Notes under the pieces: model-generated | The model's input: the letters and a program-made list of their open reading frames with translations, nothing else | What the model was told of the DNA's origin: nothing | Databases searched by the model: none | Program-made: the position numbers and the translations under genes | DNA from: Taxillus chinensis | Taxonomy: Eukaryota; Streptophyta; Magnoliopsida; Santalales; Loranthaceae | Length of the DNA stretch: 64,000 nt | Assembly: GCA_023512835.1 (NCBI GenBank) | Contig: CM042089.1 | Coordinates: 53,873,427 to 53,937,426, forward strand | Direction of reading: 5' to 3' | Part shown: in pieces, positions 9,266 through 20,414 of the stretch | How positions within the stretch are numbered: position 1 is the stretch's first letter | How the letters are laid out: each line of letters begins with the position of its first letter

Positions 9266-11354
9266 TGTAGAACCCTATTTTGTCCGGGTTGGACATACTA
9301 ACCCCATTTGATATACCTTTCTGCCCATGCCATATACCTTATTGAACAGGTCCACAATGATCCCATACTTCCAAGGAATGGTTTACCCCAATCGGCACGA
9401 GATGGATACAATTGACACAGATGGGGGAGTTCAAAATTAATGACTTTTGCTACAAGTCCTTGAAGCGCCCCAAGACCAACACCAGGTGATGGAGGATGAA
9501 AATTCGAGACCAACGCACTTGACCGAGCTCAAATCGGACTTAAAATGAAGAAGTTATGGTCAAAACAACTTTCGTTGGAAAAAGTCAAACTTGCCAAAGG
9601 ACGGTCAATGCCCCTGGTCAAACTGCCCGCAAAAGTGATCATGCGAAACTCTTCAAAATGCCTATGTAGGCGAATACGGATCTCCCCAAACAATTCCTGG
9701 ATGGTTATCCATTTTTGCATTTTTGGTTGGGGTAAGAAGGTAATTAAAAGTTTAAAAAAAAAAAAAACTTCGGGGTTGACTGTTGACCGTTGACCTGCCG
9801 ACACTGCGACCCGTTGACCTTCGAAGCCTCGAAGCCCCGAAGCCTGAAGCCCCGAAGCCTCGAAGCCCCGAAGCTCGAAGCCCCGAAGCCTCGAAGCTCG
9901 AAGCCTCGAAGCCCCGAAGCCTCGAAGCCTCGAAGCCCGTTGACCGTTGACCTTCGACCTGCCGACACTTCGACCCGTTGACCGTTGACTTTTGCCCCAC
10001 TGAAATTCGACCCACCGAAGCTTCGACCTGCCGACACTTGAACCGCCGACGCTCCGACCCGCCGACACTTCGAACCTCCGACCCTTTTCGCCTTCGCTGA
10101 TTTTTTCTCCATGGTTTCTCGCACTGACTTTTTTTTCACGGACTTCCTTTTTTCCTCTCGCTGGTCGTTCACGGGACTCATCTTCTACGCTGACCATCAG
10201 ACAGGGAATTATTTCTCACCAACCTGTCGGTCACATGTGCTGCTAAAGTACAAATGCAAAAAGGCAATCACGAGCTCCCCTTTCTTCCGCATAGGCTGTC
10301 CACCCGACAAGGCATTAAAACCTGCAAATTAAAATACTGCATCAAATAATGCAGCAATTATGACAGTCCAGCCAAAAAACTCTTCTGCAGCACTTTAAAA
10401 AGAGCCCTCATCGTCCCAACGCAAGGGAGAGATTTGGGAGAGAAAAAAAATTCGTGGAAAAAAGAAGAGTGTGGGTTTCCGTTGGAGAGAGAGTTCTGAA
10501 AAAAAAAAAAGAGAAAAAGAGATCTGTCATAAGAAAACACAGTTGCCCGTCCCTGCAAAAAAAAAAAAAAGAGAGGGAGTTCTTTGAGAGAAGGAGGAAG
10601 AAGCTCGTTGAGAAAAAAAGGAAAACCTGCTGTCACCCTCCATCAGTCCAGTACAGAAAAAGAAAGAAAAAAACAGAGAGCCCCTTTATCATTGAAACCC
10701 TACTACCATTCACATCCTTCCTTCATCCCAGTGCAGACAAAGAGAGAAAAAAAAACAAAGAGTAAAAAACACAGAAGAGACCCCTGCTACCATTCCTCAT
10801 TCCAGCACAAACAGAGAGAGAACAGCAAAAAACACAATTCCAGTTCCGCTCTTCTTTTTCTTTTCTCTTCCTACGTTTTCATCAAAACAAAAACAACCGT
10901 TTCTTCATTTCCTATTCCTTACACCTTATACCCCTTCCCCTCAATTCCAGCCAAAAAATCTTAATCCCAAAAATACACATCACCTTCCTTTCTCACGATT
11001 TACTCAGAACCCAGAAATTTACTTTTCTCATCTTCTCTCATCTCCACACATCGTTACAATCTCCCAACTACTCTTTGCTATCTGTGGGATTGGAGCTCGG
11101 TAGCTGTCGGTGCAGATAAGGATCCCAAACAGAAATCCGGTGGAAGCCCCAAAGTCAGTTCCATATTTTACTTCTTTTACTCATTCATATTCATATCTAA
11201 TGTGATGTTTTTTTTATTTTGTTTGGCTGTTGGGTATAGGGCGTGTGTTTCTTGTATTATTTATTTGTTTTTTTTCTCCCCCCTTGAAGTCATAGATATA
11301 TGTTGTATATATCGTGTATGTTGTAATATGTAAAGAAAAGCTAAAAACAAGAAG
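9266..11354 (+). repeat. Truncated Tat/Ogre-type LTR (C1)
   Basis: C1 starts TGTAGAACCCTATTTTGTCC and is collinear with the LTR copies at 19929, 33714 and 49254: the TCGA-rich array (9777-10090), purine-rich tracts (10440-10780) and the GTTGTAATATGTAAAG stretch near 11320. It lacks the usual last 0.9-1 kb and the GATGATGACA-type end. It breaks off near 11355 into unrelated GC-rich sequence. Short open frames inside are repeat artefacts. Confidence 0.85.
9777..10090 (+). repeat. TCGA-rich minisatellite of the Tat LTR (copy C1)
   Basis: Units of about 8-10 bp built on GAAGCCTC and GAAGCCCC alternate with GTTGACC and CTTCGACC motifs. Almost every unit contains TCGA. The array is longer in the other copies (20415-20850, 34215-34930, 49765-50215). 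Confidence 0.85.
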
Positions 11355-11784
11355 GGCCGGCCCAACTTGCCAGCCCGTTAGGGTAGGTCGGGACGCACGG
11401 GGGCGGCGCTGAAACCGCCCCCCCTCTCCTCGGACGACAGGCGCGCACCACGCAGAGGCGGCGTCGCCGCCTACCTCTTCTCAAACCCGATCGACGCGCG
11501 GTCGATCCTCTGGGGCGAGTCAGATGACGCCACCCCTGTCTCCTTCACCCCTACACGGCGCGCTAGGTGCACGGACGCTCGGCCGCCACTCGGAACGACA
11601 CCTGCAGCGGCCTCACGGGATGACGCAGCCGTTGCTCCTCTTTTCCATCTTCTCTGCGCAGTGCATGAGGACGCTTCACCAAGTGCCGACGTTGCCTTCC
11701 GTCCCTCTCTCATCACCCCGGCGACGCACGCGAAGACGTCGTGTATGTGAATCGTATATACTTATTTATTTATCTATTTAACTG

Positions 11785-11810
11785 TATATATATATATATA
11801 TATATATAAC
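11785..11810. repeat. TA microsatellite
   Basis: A run of TA dinucleotides inside fragment J. Confidence 0.85.
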
Positions 11811-12024
11811 GATTCACCCATATAAATCCTCAACCCGTGTTCATGCCATATGGAAAATCAAGGAACAAGAAGCAACAATCAGGAACACCTACTTGGATTG
11901 AAAAATCGAAGGATTGATTGAACGGTCTGCTCCAAACCCCTTTCTGCTCCGCTCACCAGACTTCGCGCAGACATATAACGCACGTAGGGTTTCTACCCTA
12001 GTTCTCTTCTTTATACTCTTATAA

Positions 12025-12072
12025 CAATAATAATAATAACTTATTAATAATAATATTAATCCACTAATAATA

Positions 12073-12109
<37 letters not shown>

Positions 12110-12150
12110 ATTAATAATCAATAACGATAATAATAATCATATAAGAAAAA
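12025..12150. repeat. AAT/ATA microsatellite
   Basis: A long imperfect run of AATAAT units with short interruptions, upstream of J's TATA box in J's minus-strand orientation. Confidence 0.9.
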
Positions 12151-12329
12151 TAATAAACTCTATCGCAACACTAATTACAATAACTGCACCTACTAAAAAT
12201 AATTATTTTAATAATCATAATAGTAAATAATAATAACCTCAAAATGTTAATGCTACAGCCACGTTGCCGAACAGATACTAAACTCTATAGGGCCTAACAT
12301 TCTACTTCACATAGGTACGGGTCTTTACA

Positions 12330-13371
12330 TTTACATTGTAACTTAAGTATAATTCTTGAGGCATAATGGTTTACAATGTAAATGTCTAGTGCAGTGCACT
12401 GCAGCGGAACACTGCTGCTGATCACTGTTGCGGAATGGATACTACGGAAACACTACTGCGGAGCGATGCTACGGATCACTGCTGCTGATCCAGACTATTG
12501 ATCCGGACTAACTGCTCCGGACTATTGATCCGGACTAACGAAGTTGCTGACTCCACAGCTGCTGACCACGGAGCTACTGACTACGAACTTCGACCTTACA
12601 ATTCGCCCAGGGTACTGTTCATCATCGTTTTTGGCTTAGTTTTCGTATGGAATCAACCCAGCAACCCCCCAGGCACTCACAAACACGCGTTTTACTAAAC
12701 AGAGTACCAAATTACGTACCCAAACTGATATAAATCAGTTCTCAACCACAGATTTTATGCTAAGTCATCAGATCTAACCCCAAAATTGGGTTTCCCCCAA
12801 AACATAGGGTTCATGCTCAAATTCATAATTCATGATAAATTCACGCATATTCCAAGACAGAATTGAGATAAGAGGTTCAAGGACACCTACCTTGAAAGAT
12901 TATTTGCGATCCATGAGCTCCAATCGCCCCAAAATTGCCAAAAGGAGTTCTTCACTTTCCCTCTCTCTCTCTCTTGCTCAAACACGCACGCACCAAGCAA
13001 AAATAAAGGGATAATGCAATTTCTTAATTATTTATACTGCTGCCAATAATTGGCCTCCCAGCAATAATTTACCCGAACACAATAATTGACCTCCCGAGGT
13101 CACGAACTCCAAATTTAGCCCAATTACTGTCAAAACGCTCGAAATGACGAGCACAACACTAAACAGATATTATTGCACCCAAAAGACCGCCCAAACGCAA
13201 AGTCAACCAATAAACCCCAAAAAGTCAACAATCGGGTCAAATGGGGCCCCAACTCGGAATCGGGCCCAAGTACAGTCAAAATGCTCACATTGACGACTAC
13301 ACTACCATCTAGATAGTTGCATTCCCATAGAATGGCTATCTCTCAAAACTACCCAAATACGAGTCTTTACA
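12330..13371 (-). repeat. Element B 3' LTR, U3-side piece
   Basis: The sequence resumes at TTTACATTGTAACTTAAG and ends GAGTCTTTACA, matching 33382-33713 plus 52233-52925. It holds CTGCTGATCCGGACTA-type repeats (12390-12600). The TATA box on the minus strand (TATAAATA, 13029-13036) is preserved here but deleted from the 5' LTR. Confidence 0.9.
12390..12600. repeat. CTGCTGATCCGGACTA-type degenerate tandem repeat in B's LTR
   Basis: Short units built on GCTGCTGATC, CGGACTA and GCTGACTC recur irregularly. The same block occurs at 33440-33655. Element G has a different CTGCTCGA-based block at the same place (62770-62960), so this stretch of the LTR turns over quickly. Confidence 0.75.
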
Positions 13372-13656
13372 TCCTCCCCACCTTAGGACTTTTCGTCCTC
13401 GAAAATAAAATACATGCCCAAAGGACATAGCAAAATTCAAGCTCAAGCACCGCATAACTACAAGACACAAACACATGATCATCAACATCATCACCAACCA
13501 CACAGGTGCAATGCAACTCACAACAAGCCAAAAAGGCTCACACGATGCCAGGATGCCAACAATCAATAAGCTACACAATATCTCAAGCAACATATGCAAA
13601 ACAAATGCGTAAAACATAACTCATACCTCAGGGAAGGTCCTCACATCCTCCCCACC
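13372..13656 (-). other. Element B polypurine tract and 3' untranslated region
   Basis: TCCTCCCCACCTTAGG (13372-13387) is the complement of a polypurine tract directly at the LTR edge. A second similar TCCTCCCCACCTCA lies at 13644. The rest is non-coding. Confidence 0.75.
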
Positions 13657-15334
13657 TCATGACTGATCGTACTCGAATAGCTCAGGATCAAGTACCCGCA
13701 TCTGGCTCTCTTTCTCCCAAGTCTGCTCCTCCATGCCTCGGTGTCACCATAACACCCGAACTAGTGGGATCGTCTTGCCTCGCAAGACCTGGTCCCGCCT
13801 GTCCAAAATCTGTGCTGGCAGCTCAACAACGACACCATCATCAGCTAAGTCTATCTCGCGATAGTCCAACACATGAGAAGGATCAGGGTGATACCGCCTC
13901 AACTGAGACACATGAAATATATCATGTACTTGCGCCAACTCTGGTGGCAAAGCTAACCGATAAGCCACTGCGCCCACGGTGGCAACAATCTCAAATGGCC
14001 CCATAAAACGAGGGGAAAGTTTGGATCCACGTCCAAACCTCTGATGCCCTCGACGCGGTGAAACCCACAAAAATACACGGCCTCCCACCTCAAACTGTAA
14101 GGGTCGACGCCTCTGGTTCGCGTAGGACTTCTGCCTACTCTGTGCTGTCAGCGTACGCTGTCTAATCAACTGCACTATCTCCGTGGTTTCTTGAACCATA
14201 TCAGGACCGAGAACTGCTGTCTCTCCAGTCTGTGCCCAACACAAGGGTGATCTACAAGGCCGCCCATACAGCACCTCATACGGAGCCATCCCAATCGTGG
14301 CCTGATAACTGTTGTTGTAAGAGAACTCCACCAAAGGAAGGTGAGTCTCCCAACAACCTCCAAAATCTAGGACACAGGCACGCAACATATCATCGAGCGT
14401 CTGAATCGTCCGCTCCGACTGACCATCCATTTGCGGATGAAAGGCTGTACTGAGGTTCACCCTAGTACCCAAAGCTCGCTGCAGCTGTCTCCAAAATTGA
14501 GAGGTGAACCTCGCATCCCGGTCAGATACAATAGACAATGGGACTCCATGCAACCGCACAATAACATCAAGGTACCTCTCTCCCAAAGTCCTCACTAGGT
14601 CTGTCTCCCGAATCGTGATAGCCCATATAGTGTCATGTCCCCTGGAACGAGGAAGTCCAGTGACAAAATCCATGGTCATGTGGTCCCATTTCCACTCTGG
14701 CACTGGCAATGACTGCAACTCACTAGCTGATCTCAGGTGCTCTGCCTTGAACTGCTGACAGGTCAAACACCTCCTCACAAAATCAGCAACGGCCTTCTTT
14801 AGGCCTGGCCACCAAAACTGCCTCCTCACGGCATGGTACATCTTGGTCCCACCAGGATGTACAGCTAACCTCGACTGGTGAAATTCCCGAAGAACCTCCT
14901 CCTGAAGAGAAATGGGAACTATTAATCTACCCCTATACTGCAGCACATGCTCTGCATCCTCAGTCCAATCAGAAGATGCCTGCCCAGTCTGAATCCTATC
15001 GCGGATGACCTCACAATCAACATCCCCCAGCTGATCCTCTATGATCTTGTGCTACATCTCTGGGACTGCTACAACAACACTGAGGGTCCCTCGCCCCTCG
15101 CTGGTCACCATCTGCAACCTCATCGCTGCCAACTGACCTATCATCTCCCATTCCTTAATGGCACAATGGGCCACCATGGCCCTGCTTTTCCTACTCAGAG
15201 CATCTGCCACCACATTACCCTTCCCAGGGGTGTACATCATATCAAACTGAAACTGTTGTAGGTACTCCACCCAACGCCTCTGCCTAAGGTTCAGATTTCG
15301 CTGAGAGAAGATATACTGCAAGCTCTTGTGGTCC
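13657..15334 (-). pseudogene. Element B RNase H end, integrase and chromodomain, broken
   Basis: From right to left: RNase H end ([18 protein letters not shown]), zinc domain (FHQSRLAVHPGGTKMYH to CLTCQQ, about 14780-14895), and the catalytic core with MDFVTGLP, VSDRDARF and GQSERT. The core lacks about 15 residues after DTIWAI that A and F have (A reads VDRLTNSAHFLAV there), an in-frame deletion. Next come GPFEIVATVGAVAYRLALPP and a chromodomain-like tail (KTIPLVRVLW) with a TGA in place of CGA just after. RNase H is cut at 15334-15338 by the TRIM. Confidence 0.87.
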
Positions 15335-15338
15335 GTAT

Positions 15339-15752
15339 TGTCATGGGGTCAGGTTTCCTGTGCCTCTCAACCCATTGCGGCACTTAGCTTCTCTATCTAC
15401 GGTCCGCTAAGTTTAGCCTTTAAGGGTTGAAGCGCACGTAGGCTGGTTTCGCCCTGCCACTGGGCTCATCAGGAGAATGGCTCCAGTTCCCGACCAGTTT
15501 GTGTAAGGATGGCCAAATCCCTTCTTCAATGTCAAGTACGAGACTAGCGGCGTGCTCCCCGCATTCAACCGGGTCGGCACGTCTGAACTCCGAAGGGGTT
15601 CCATCCGTTTTCCTCCACGAACTGCCTGGAACCTTCCGCTGCGCACCATCTACACTTTCAACCAACCCCTCTCCTTTACGTAGCACGAATACATTCTTGA
15701 ATCGTGCCACTAAGAAACATCCCGCCAGCACCACGCTGCTCGGGTCGTGACA
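15339..15752 (-). repeat. TRIM 3' LTR
   Basis: 414 bp, ending on the plus strand at CGGGTCGTGACA. Pairs with 16148-16561. Open frames within it are mirrored in the other copy and resemble no protein. Confidence 0.92.
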
Positions 15753-16147
15753 TTCTCCTCCACCCAATCCTCGCAACGTCCTCGTTGCGCTTGTCGACAT
15801 CGCTTCCCCACAGGCGATGGCATCGTTACCTCGACGCCCTCCCACTCACCCAATGTCAACAGCTTGGACATCGCTTCCCCGCAGGTTGTAACACCCTTAC
15901 CAAGATGCTCGCCCACTCGCCCAATGTCCAAAGGATAGGAGGCTTCCAAGATCGCTCCGACGTGCTCCTTCGTACTCCCTTGCCCAACTCTGTATCACAC
16001 TCTAGGATACTCCTACTCTATGGACGCAAAGCGTGCAAGACACTATCGGTCGACTCACCTCTGTAAGCTCCCACCTTGGGATCACGCTGCTCGCGAGAGT
16101 GCTTGGCGAGTCTTCAGAATATGGGCCGGTTCGGCTCTGATACCACT

Positions 16148-16561
16148 TGTCACGGGGTCAGGTTTCCTGCGCCTCTCAACCCATTACGGCACTTAGCTTC
16201 TCTATCCACGGTCCGCTAAGTTTAGCCTTTAAGGGTTAAAGCGCACGTAGACTGGTTTCGCCCTGCCACTGGGCTCATCAGGAGAACGGCTCCAGTTCCC
16301 GACCAGTTTGTGTAAGGATGGCCAAATCCCTTCTTCAATGTCAAGTACGAGACTAGCAGCGTGCTCCCCGCATTCAACCGGGTCGGCACGTCTGAACTCC
16401 GAAGGGGTTCCATCTGTTTTCCTCCACGAACTGCCTGGAACCTTCCGCTGCGCACCATCTACGCTTTCAACCAACCCCTCTCCTTTACGTAGCACGAATA
16501 CATTCCTGAATCGTGCCACTAAGAAACGTCCCGCCAGCACCACGCTGCTCGGGTCATGACA
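16148..16561 (-). repeat. TRIM 5' LTR
   Basis: 414 bp, same length as its partner. Starts TGTCACGGGGTC on the plus strand, beside the primer site. Confidence 0.92.
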
Positions 16562-16565
16562 GTAT

Positions 16566-17834
16566 ACACCACAAACTTCTCCACAAGGAGATAATGCTGC
16601 CAGCTCTTAAGTGCAAAGATCACTGTAGCCAACTCCAAATCATGCGTCGGATTGTTCTGCTCATGTGGTCTCAATTTCCTAGATCCATAAGCAATTACCT
16701 GCCGAGTCTGCATCAACACACAACCAAGTCCCACCCTGGAAGCATCACAATACACCTCGAAAGGCACACCCTCTTGTGGAAGAATCAAGATAGGTGCTGA
16801 GGTCAATCGTGCCTTCAGCTCCATGAAAGCACTCTCACACGCATCAGACCAAACGAAAGGAACTACCTTCCTAGTCAAGTGTGTCATAGGAGCTGCCAAC
16901 CGGGAAAAATCCTCCACGAACCTCCGATAGTAGCCTGCCAAACCAAGGAAGCTACGAATCTCAAACACATTCGTGGGCCTCTTCCACGACATGACTGCCT
17001 CAATCTTCTTAGGATCCACTGTGATACCCTCCGAAGATACCACATGCCCCAAGAAGTGCACCTATTGCAACCAAAAGTCACATTTCATGAACTTCGCGTA
17101 CAACCGATGCTCTCGCAAGGTCCGTAACACAACCTGCAAATGCTCCTCATGCTCCCTCTTGGTCGTTGAATAGACCAAAATATCATCGATGAACACCACA
17201 ATGAACATATCTAAATATGGAGCAAACACCTCGTTCATCAATCCCATAAACACTGCTAAAGCATTCGTGAGCCCAAACGGCATCACAAGCCACTCATAAT
17301 GCCCGTAGCGACAACTGAATACGGTCTTAGGGATATCTGCCTCCCTAACCCTCAACTGATGGTATCCAAATCTCAAGTCTATCTTGGAAAACCATCTCAC
17401 ACCTCAAAACTAATCGAACAGGTCATCAATCCTTGGCAATGGATACCTGTTCTTCACAGTCACCTGGTTCAGCTTCCGGTAGTCTATACAAAGCTGAAGT
17501 GAACCATCCGCCTTCTTGGCGAACAACACTAGAGCGCCCCACGGTGAGCTACTCCGCCTGATAAAGCCTCGTGCCAATAGGTCATCTTTCTGTCTCTTGA
17601 GATCTCTAAGCTCTGTCGGTGCCATCCTGTAGGCCGCTAACCTAATCGGTGTTGTCCCTGACAACAACTCGATCGAAAACTCTACCTCCCTCACGGGAGG
17701 CAAACTGACCAAGTCCTCGAGAAACACATCTGAGAACTGATCTATAATGGGTGGCAAAACAGCCTTCCCCGCTCTCCTCCTGTCAAGCAACGACAAGCTG
17801 GCTAACTGGTGGGTCACATCACCCCACCCTTGCC
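16566..17834 (-). pseudogene. Element B reverse transcriptase and RNase H (first part), broken
   Basis: RT runs from right to left: [20 protein letters not shown] (about 17470-17525), [12 protein letters not shown], then FIDDILVYS (about 17170-17200) with both catalytic Asp residues present. Two stops in D*F*G (17395-17415) stand where G and the other relatives have Gln and Arg codons, fitting CAG to TAG and CGA to TGA. A third stop lies before HFLGHVV. RNase H starts with [14 protein letters not shown] (about 16725-16760) and is interrupted by the TRIM after FVVYT. Confidence 0.88.
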
Positions 17835-18245
17835 TCAAAGGTCCCAACCTGCATGCCTCTTCAGTCCACTCACCCACAAAGACACCCCCCGCGTGCCCTC
17901 TGGCATGAGGAACGTCATGGGCCGTTGGAAACAATCAATCTTGGCCTCCATGGAGACCAACCAGTCCATACCCAGGATAACATCAAAATCATCTAACTCC
18001 ATGATATACAAATCACACAACAGGTTAACACCCCCAAGTGTTACCTGACAAGCGCGACAGATACTCTCAAGTATCACAAGTCCACCCAAAGGTGAAGCAA
18101 CCACCAGAGACTGACTAACTGTCTCCTGGTCCAACTCTAACCCAACCACCATACCATACGAAATAAAAGAATGGGTAGCACCAGTATCAATCAAAACTGA
18201 ACAGATAGTATGAGAAATGATAATGGTACCTCTCACCACTAAGGT
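17835..18245 (-). pseudogene. Element B protease region
   Basis: An aspartic protease with an intact active site (SVLIDTGATHSFIS, about 18165-18205) and the C-terminal [15 protein letters not shown]. It is out of frame with gag and with RT, so the polyprotein is broken. Confidence 0.85.
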
Positions 18246-18331
18246 CCTGCTCCTGCCTCGTCCACTGGCGGAACCTCTGCCTCTCTACTGGTGAGGGCAA
18301 ACGTCCTCCCTCGTGGCCCACTACCACTAGC

Positions 18332-19575
18332 TTAGCCCATTGGGTCCTTGCCCCGCTGATCAACATGACCCGGTGCCTCCCGCTGAGGCTGCTGCACCGC
18401 AGGTCGCATCTGCGTGCTCTGTGGCGGCGACATTGACCTCTGAGACGGAGCCCCACTCCTCTTTCCCTGCTCTCTCAGACGAGGGCCTACACTGCTGGTT
18501 GAGCTAAAGGTAACACATTCCCTAGCTCCATGCCCCACTTTCCCGCATCGGAAACAGGTCATCTTTTTCCTTGGGCACTCTCTCGATACATGCCCGGTCA
18601 AACCACAACTCCAACAAGTACCTAGCCTCCTGTTGGCTGAACTCTCACGGGGTCCCACTGTCTGGCTGGAAACCCTCTGCACCTGCCTCCTCTCAGCCGA
18701 GCGGCACCGTCTCTCCCACTCTGTCTCTTCTTGCCTGAACCTGCCAAACCGCCCGGCCTCTGGGCTCTCGCCTGATCCTGACCTCGCTCAATAATGAGCG
18801 CCTTGTCGACCGCCTCCCAGTAGCTAGTCAACTGCATCGGTTCCAGCTGTCTTTTCAAAGATGGCCTCAAGCCCTGAATAAAATCCTGCGTCTTACGAGC
18901 TTCCTTTTCCCAAGCCTCAAGAGCAAACTGCCCTAAATCTGTGAAGGCTTGTACATACTCACCCACTGTCTGGCCACCCTGCTGAAGCTCATAATACTCT
19001 CTCCATCGGGCATACTGTACCGAGCTGGGAAAATACTCCCCAAAGAAGCGCTCAACAAACTCTCTCCAACGCATCTGACTGCCATGGACAGCTCTAGTGG
19101 ATTCCCACCACCTGCGTGGGATACCCAACAGATAGTGCGTCGCCACGTGCACTCTCTCCTCATCTGACACCCCGATCATATCAAACATATCCTCTGTCCA
19201 CCTAATCCAGTCCTCGGCTACCTCTGGCCATGAACCATCCTCAAAAGTCCTGGGTGCGTGTTTCAAAAACTGCGTAGCCCAGTCCACTCCTCGTCGTGTT
19301 GGCTCTATCACGACCTCCTGCTGGTGCACATCCTGCACCACCCTCACCTCCTGCTGCTGAGGCTGTTGTTGCCTCTTCAGCTCATCCACCTCTCTAGCCA
19401 TATCCCTCATCGAGCCCTGCATACCCTGCATGGCCTCCTGCAACTGAATCAACACCTGAGCCAAATCAGATCCCACAACTGGAGCTGACGATCTCTGCTG
19501 CCCCTGGTGCCCCGACTCTATCGTGGGTTCCTCTGCCGGACCCTGGCCTCGAACAACCCTCCTCGGTGGTGCCAT
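18332..19575 (-). pseudogene. Element B gag, frameshifted
   Basis: I place the start at 19575 (MAPPRRVVRGQG), the usual start motif of this family, rather than at an upstream Met at 19635. The order is a Gln-rich coiled coil (MQGSMRDMAREVDELKRQQQ), the gag domain (DWATQFLKHAPRTFEDGS to FIQGLRPSLKRQLEPMQL), then after a frameshift near 18670 two zinc knuckles (CWSCGLTGHVSREC and CFRCGKVGHGAREC). Element G has the same layout. Confidence 0.87.
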
Positions 19576-19928
19576 CACACTGGCCACAACAACAAACAAC
19601 AAACGACAAACGATCAATACTAGCACTGCTAGCACAAACAGCCATCAAAGGCACATTCGACTCGTAGGTTCTCACCACACGACCCATAGGTCCATACCAT
19701 GCATATAGCATCGTGTCCCCCATCAGGGTACACCATATGACCCGTAGGTCCACAACCATGCATATAGCATCTTGTCACCCCATAGGGTACACCACATCCA
19801 GTCCTGGCTCTCACAGCCACGTGCCATCCTGGCACCAAATGCAATCATATCACAAACAAAGACAATCTAGTGCCCTATATGCACACAATCATACCACTAG
19901 AAATGCACCCCATTTATGCTCCTAGGAT
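19576..19928 (-). other. Element B 5' leader (part)
   Basis: Non-coding leader with two copies of a CATGCATATAGCATCGTGTC/CACCC motif (about 19699 and 19758), shared with G at 61110-61330. Interrupted at 19928 by a solo LTR. Confidence 0.75.
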
Positions 19929-20414
19929 TGTAGGACCCTATTTTGTCCGGGTTGGACATACTAACCCCATTTGATATACCTTTCTTCCCATGCCATATGC
20001 CTTATTGAACAGGTCCACAATGATCCCATACTTCCAAGGAATGGTCTACCCCAATCTGCACGAGATGGATACAATTGACACGGATGGGGGAGTTCAAAAT
20101 TAATGACTTTTGCTACAAGTCCTTGAAGCGCCCCAAGACCAACACCAGGTGATGGAGGATGAAAATTGGAGACCAACGCACTTAACCGAGCTCAAATCGG
20201 ACTTAAAATGAAGAAGTTATGGCCAAAACAACTTTCGTTGGAAAAAGTCAAACTTGCCAAAAGACGGTCAATGCCCCTGGTCAAACTGCCCGCAAAAGTG
20301 ATCATGCGAAACTCTTCAAAATGCCTATGTAGGCGAATACGGATCTCCCCAAACACTTCCTGGAAGGTTATCCATTTTTGCATTTTTGGTGGGGGTAAAA
20401 AGGTAATTAAAAGT

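Larger units (their letters stand above)
11355..12329 (-). repeat. Unassigned LTR-like fragment J
   Basis: Read on the minus strand, it begins TGTAAAGACCCGTACC, an LTR-type start, then carries an ATT-rich stretch, a TATA box (near 12012-12018, reverse) and a leader. It then becomes very GC- and CpG-rich toward 11355 (GGCGGCGTCGCCGCC, 11456-11470). It abuts B at TTTAC (12330). It matches no other LTR in the window. It may be the 5' part of another retrotransposon LTR or leader, or a captured host sequence. No coding region is supported. Confidence 0.5.
15339..16561 (-). mobile_element. TRIM (non-autonomous miniature LTR retrotransposon)
   Basis: Two 414-bp direct repeats (15339-15752 and 16148-16561) surround a 395-bp non-coding middle. 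In minus orientation the LTR begins TGTCA and ends TGACA. A primer site complementary to initiator-Met tRNA (GGCTCTGATACCA, 16133-16145) sits 2 bp from the 5' LTR, and the complement of a polypurine tract (TTCTCCTCCACCC, 15753-15765) touches the 3' LTR. GTAT flanks both sides (15335-15338 and 16562-16565). Elements B and G read through this site (54066-54076 in G). The two LTRs differ by a few percent, mostly transitions. There is no gag or pol, so it must use other elements' proteins. Confidence 0.92.

Noticed and set aside
9529..10197. 222-codon minus-strand frame (also 20192-20836 and similar)
   Set aside because: Created by the TCGA-rich array and the conserved start of the Tat LTR. Several phases are open together.
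11471..11716. 81-codon minus-strand frame in GC-rich fragment J
   Set aside because: Low-complexity Ala/Arg/Ser/Gly composition expected of GC-rich DNA. No domain recognised. The fragment's origin is unresolved.
13644..13660. Second polypurine-like tract (TCCTCCCCACCTCA complement) as an alternative LTR border
   Set aside because: The LTR edge is fixed at 13371 by the match to the 5' LTR end (GAGTCTTTACA at 52925). This copy lies at the pol stop codon.
15420..15845. 141-codon and shorter frames in the TRIM, present twice (also 16229-16543)
   Set aside because: They follow the LTR duplication and cross from LTR to centre. No recognisable domain. TRIMs are non-coding.
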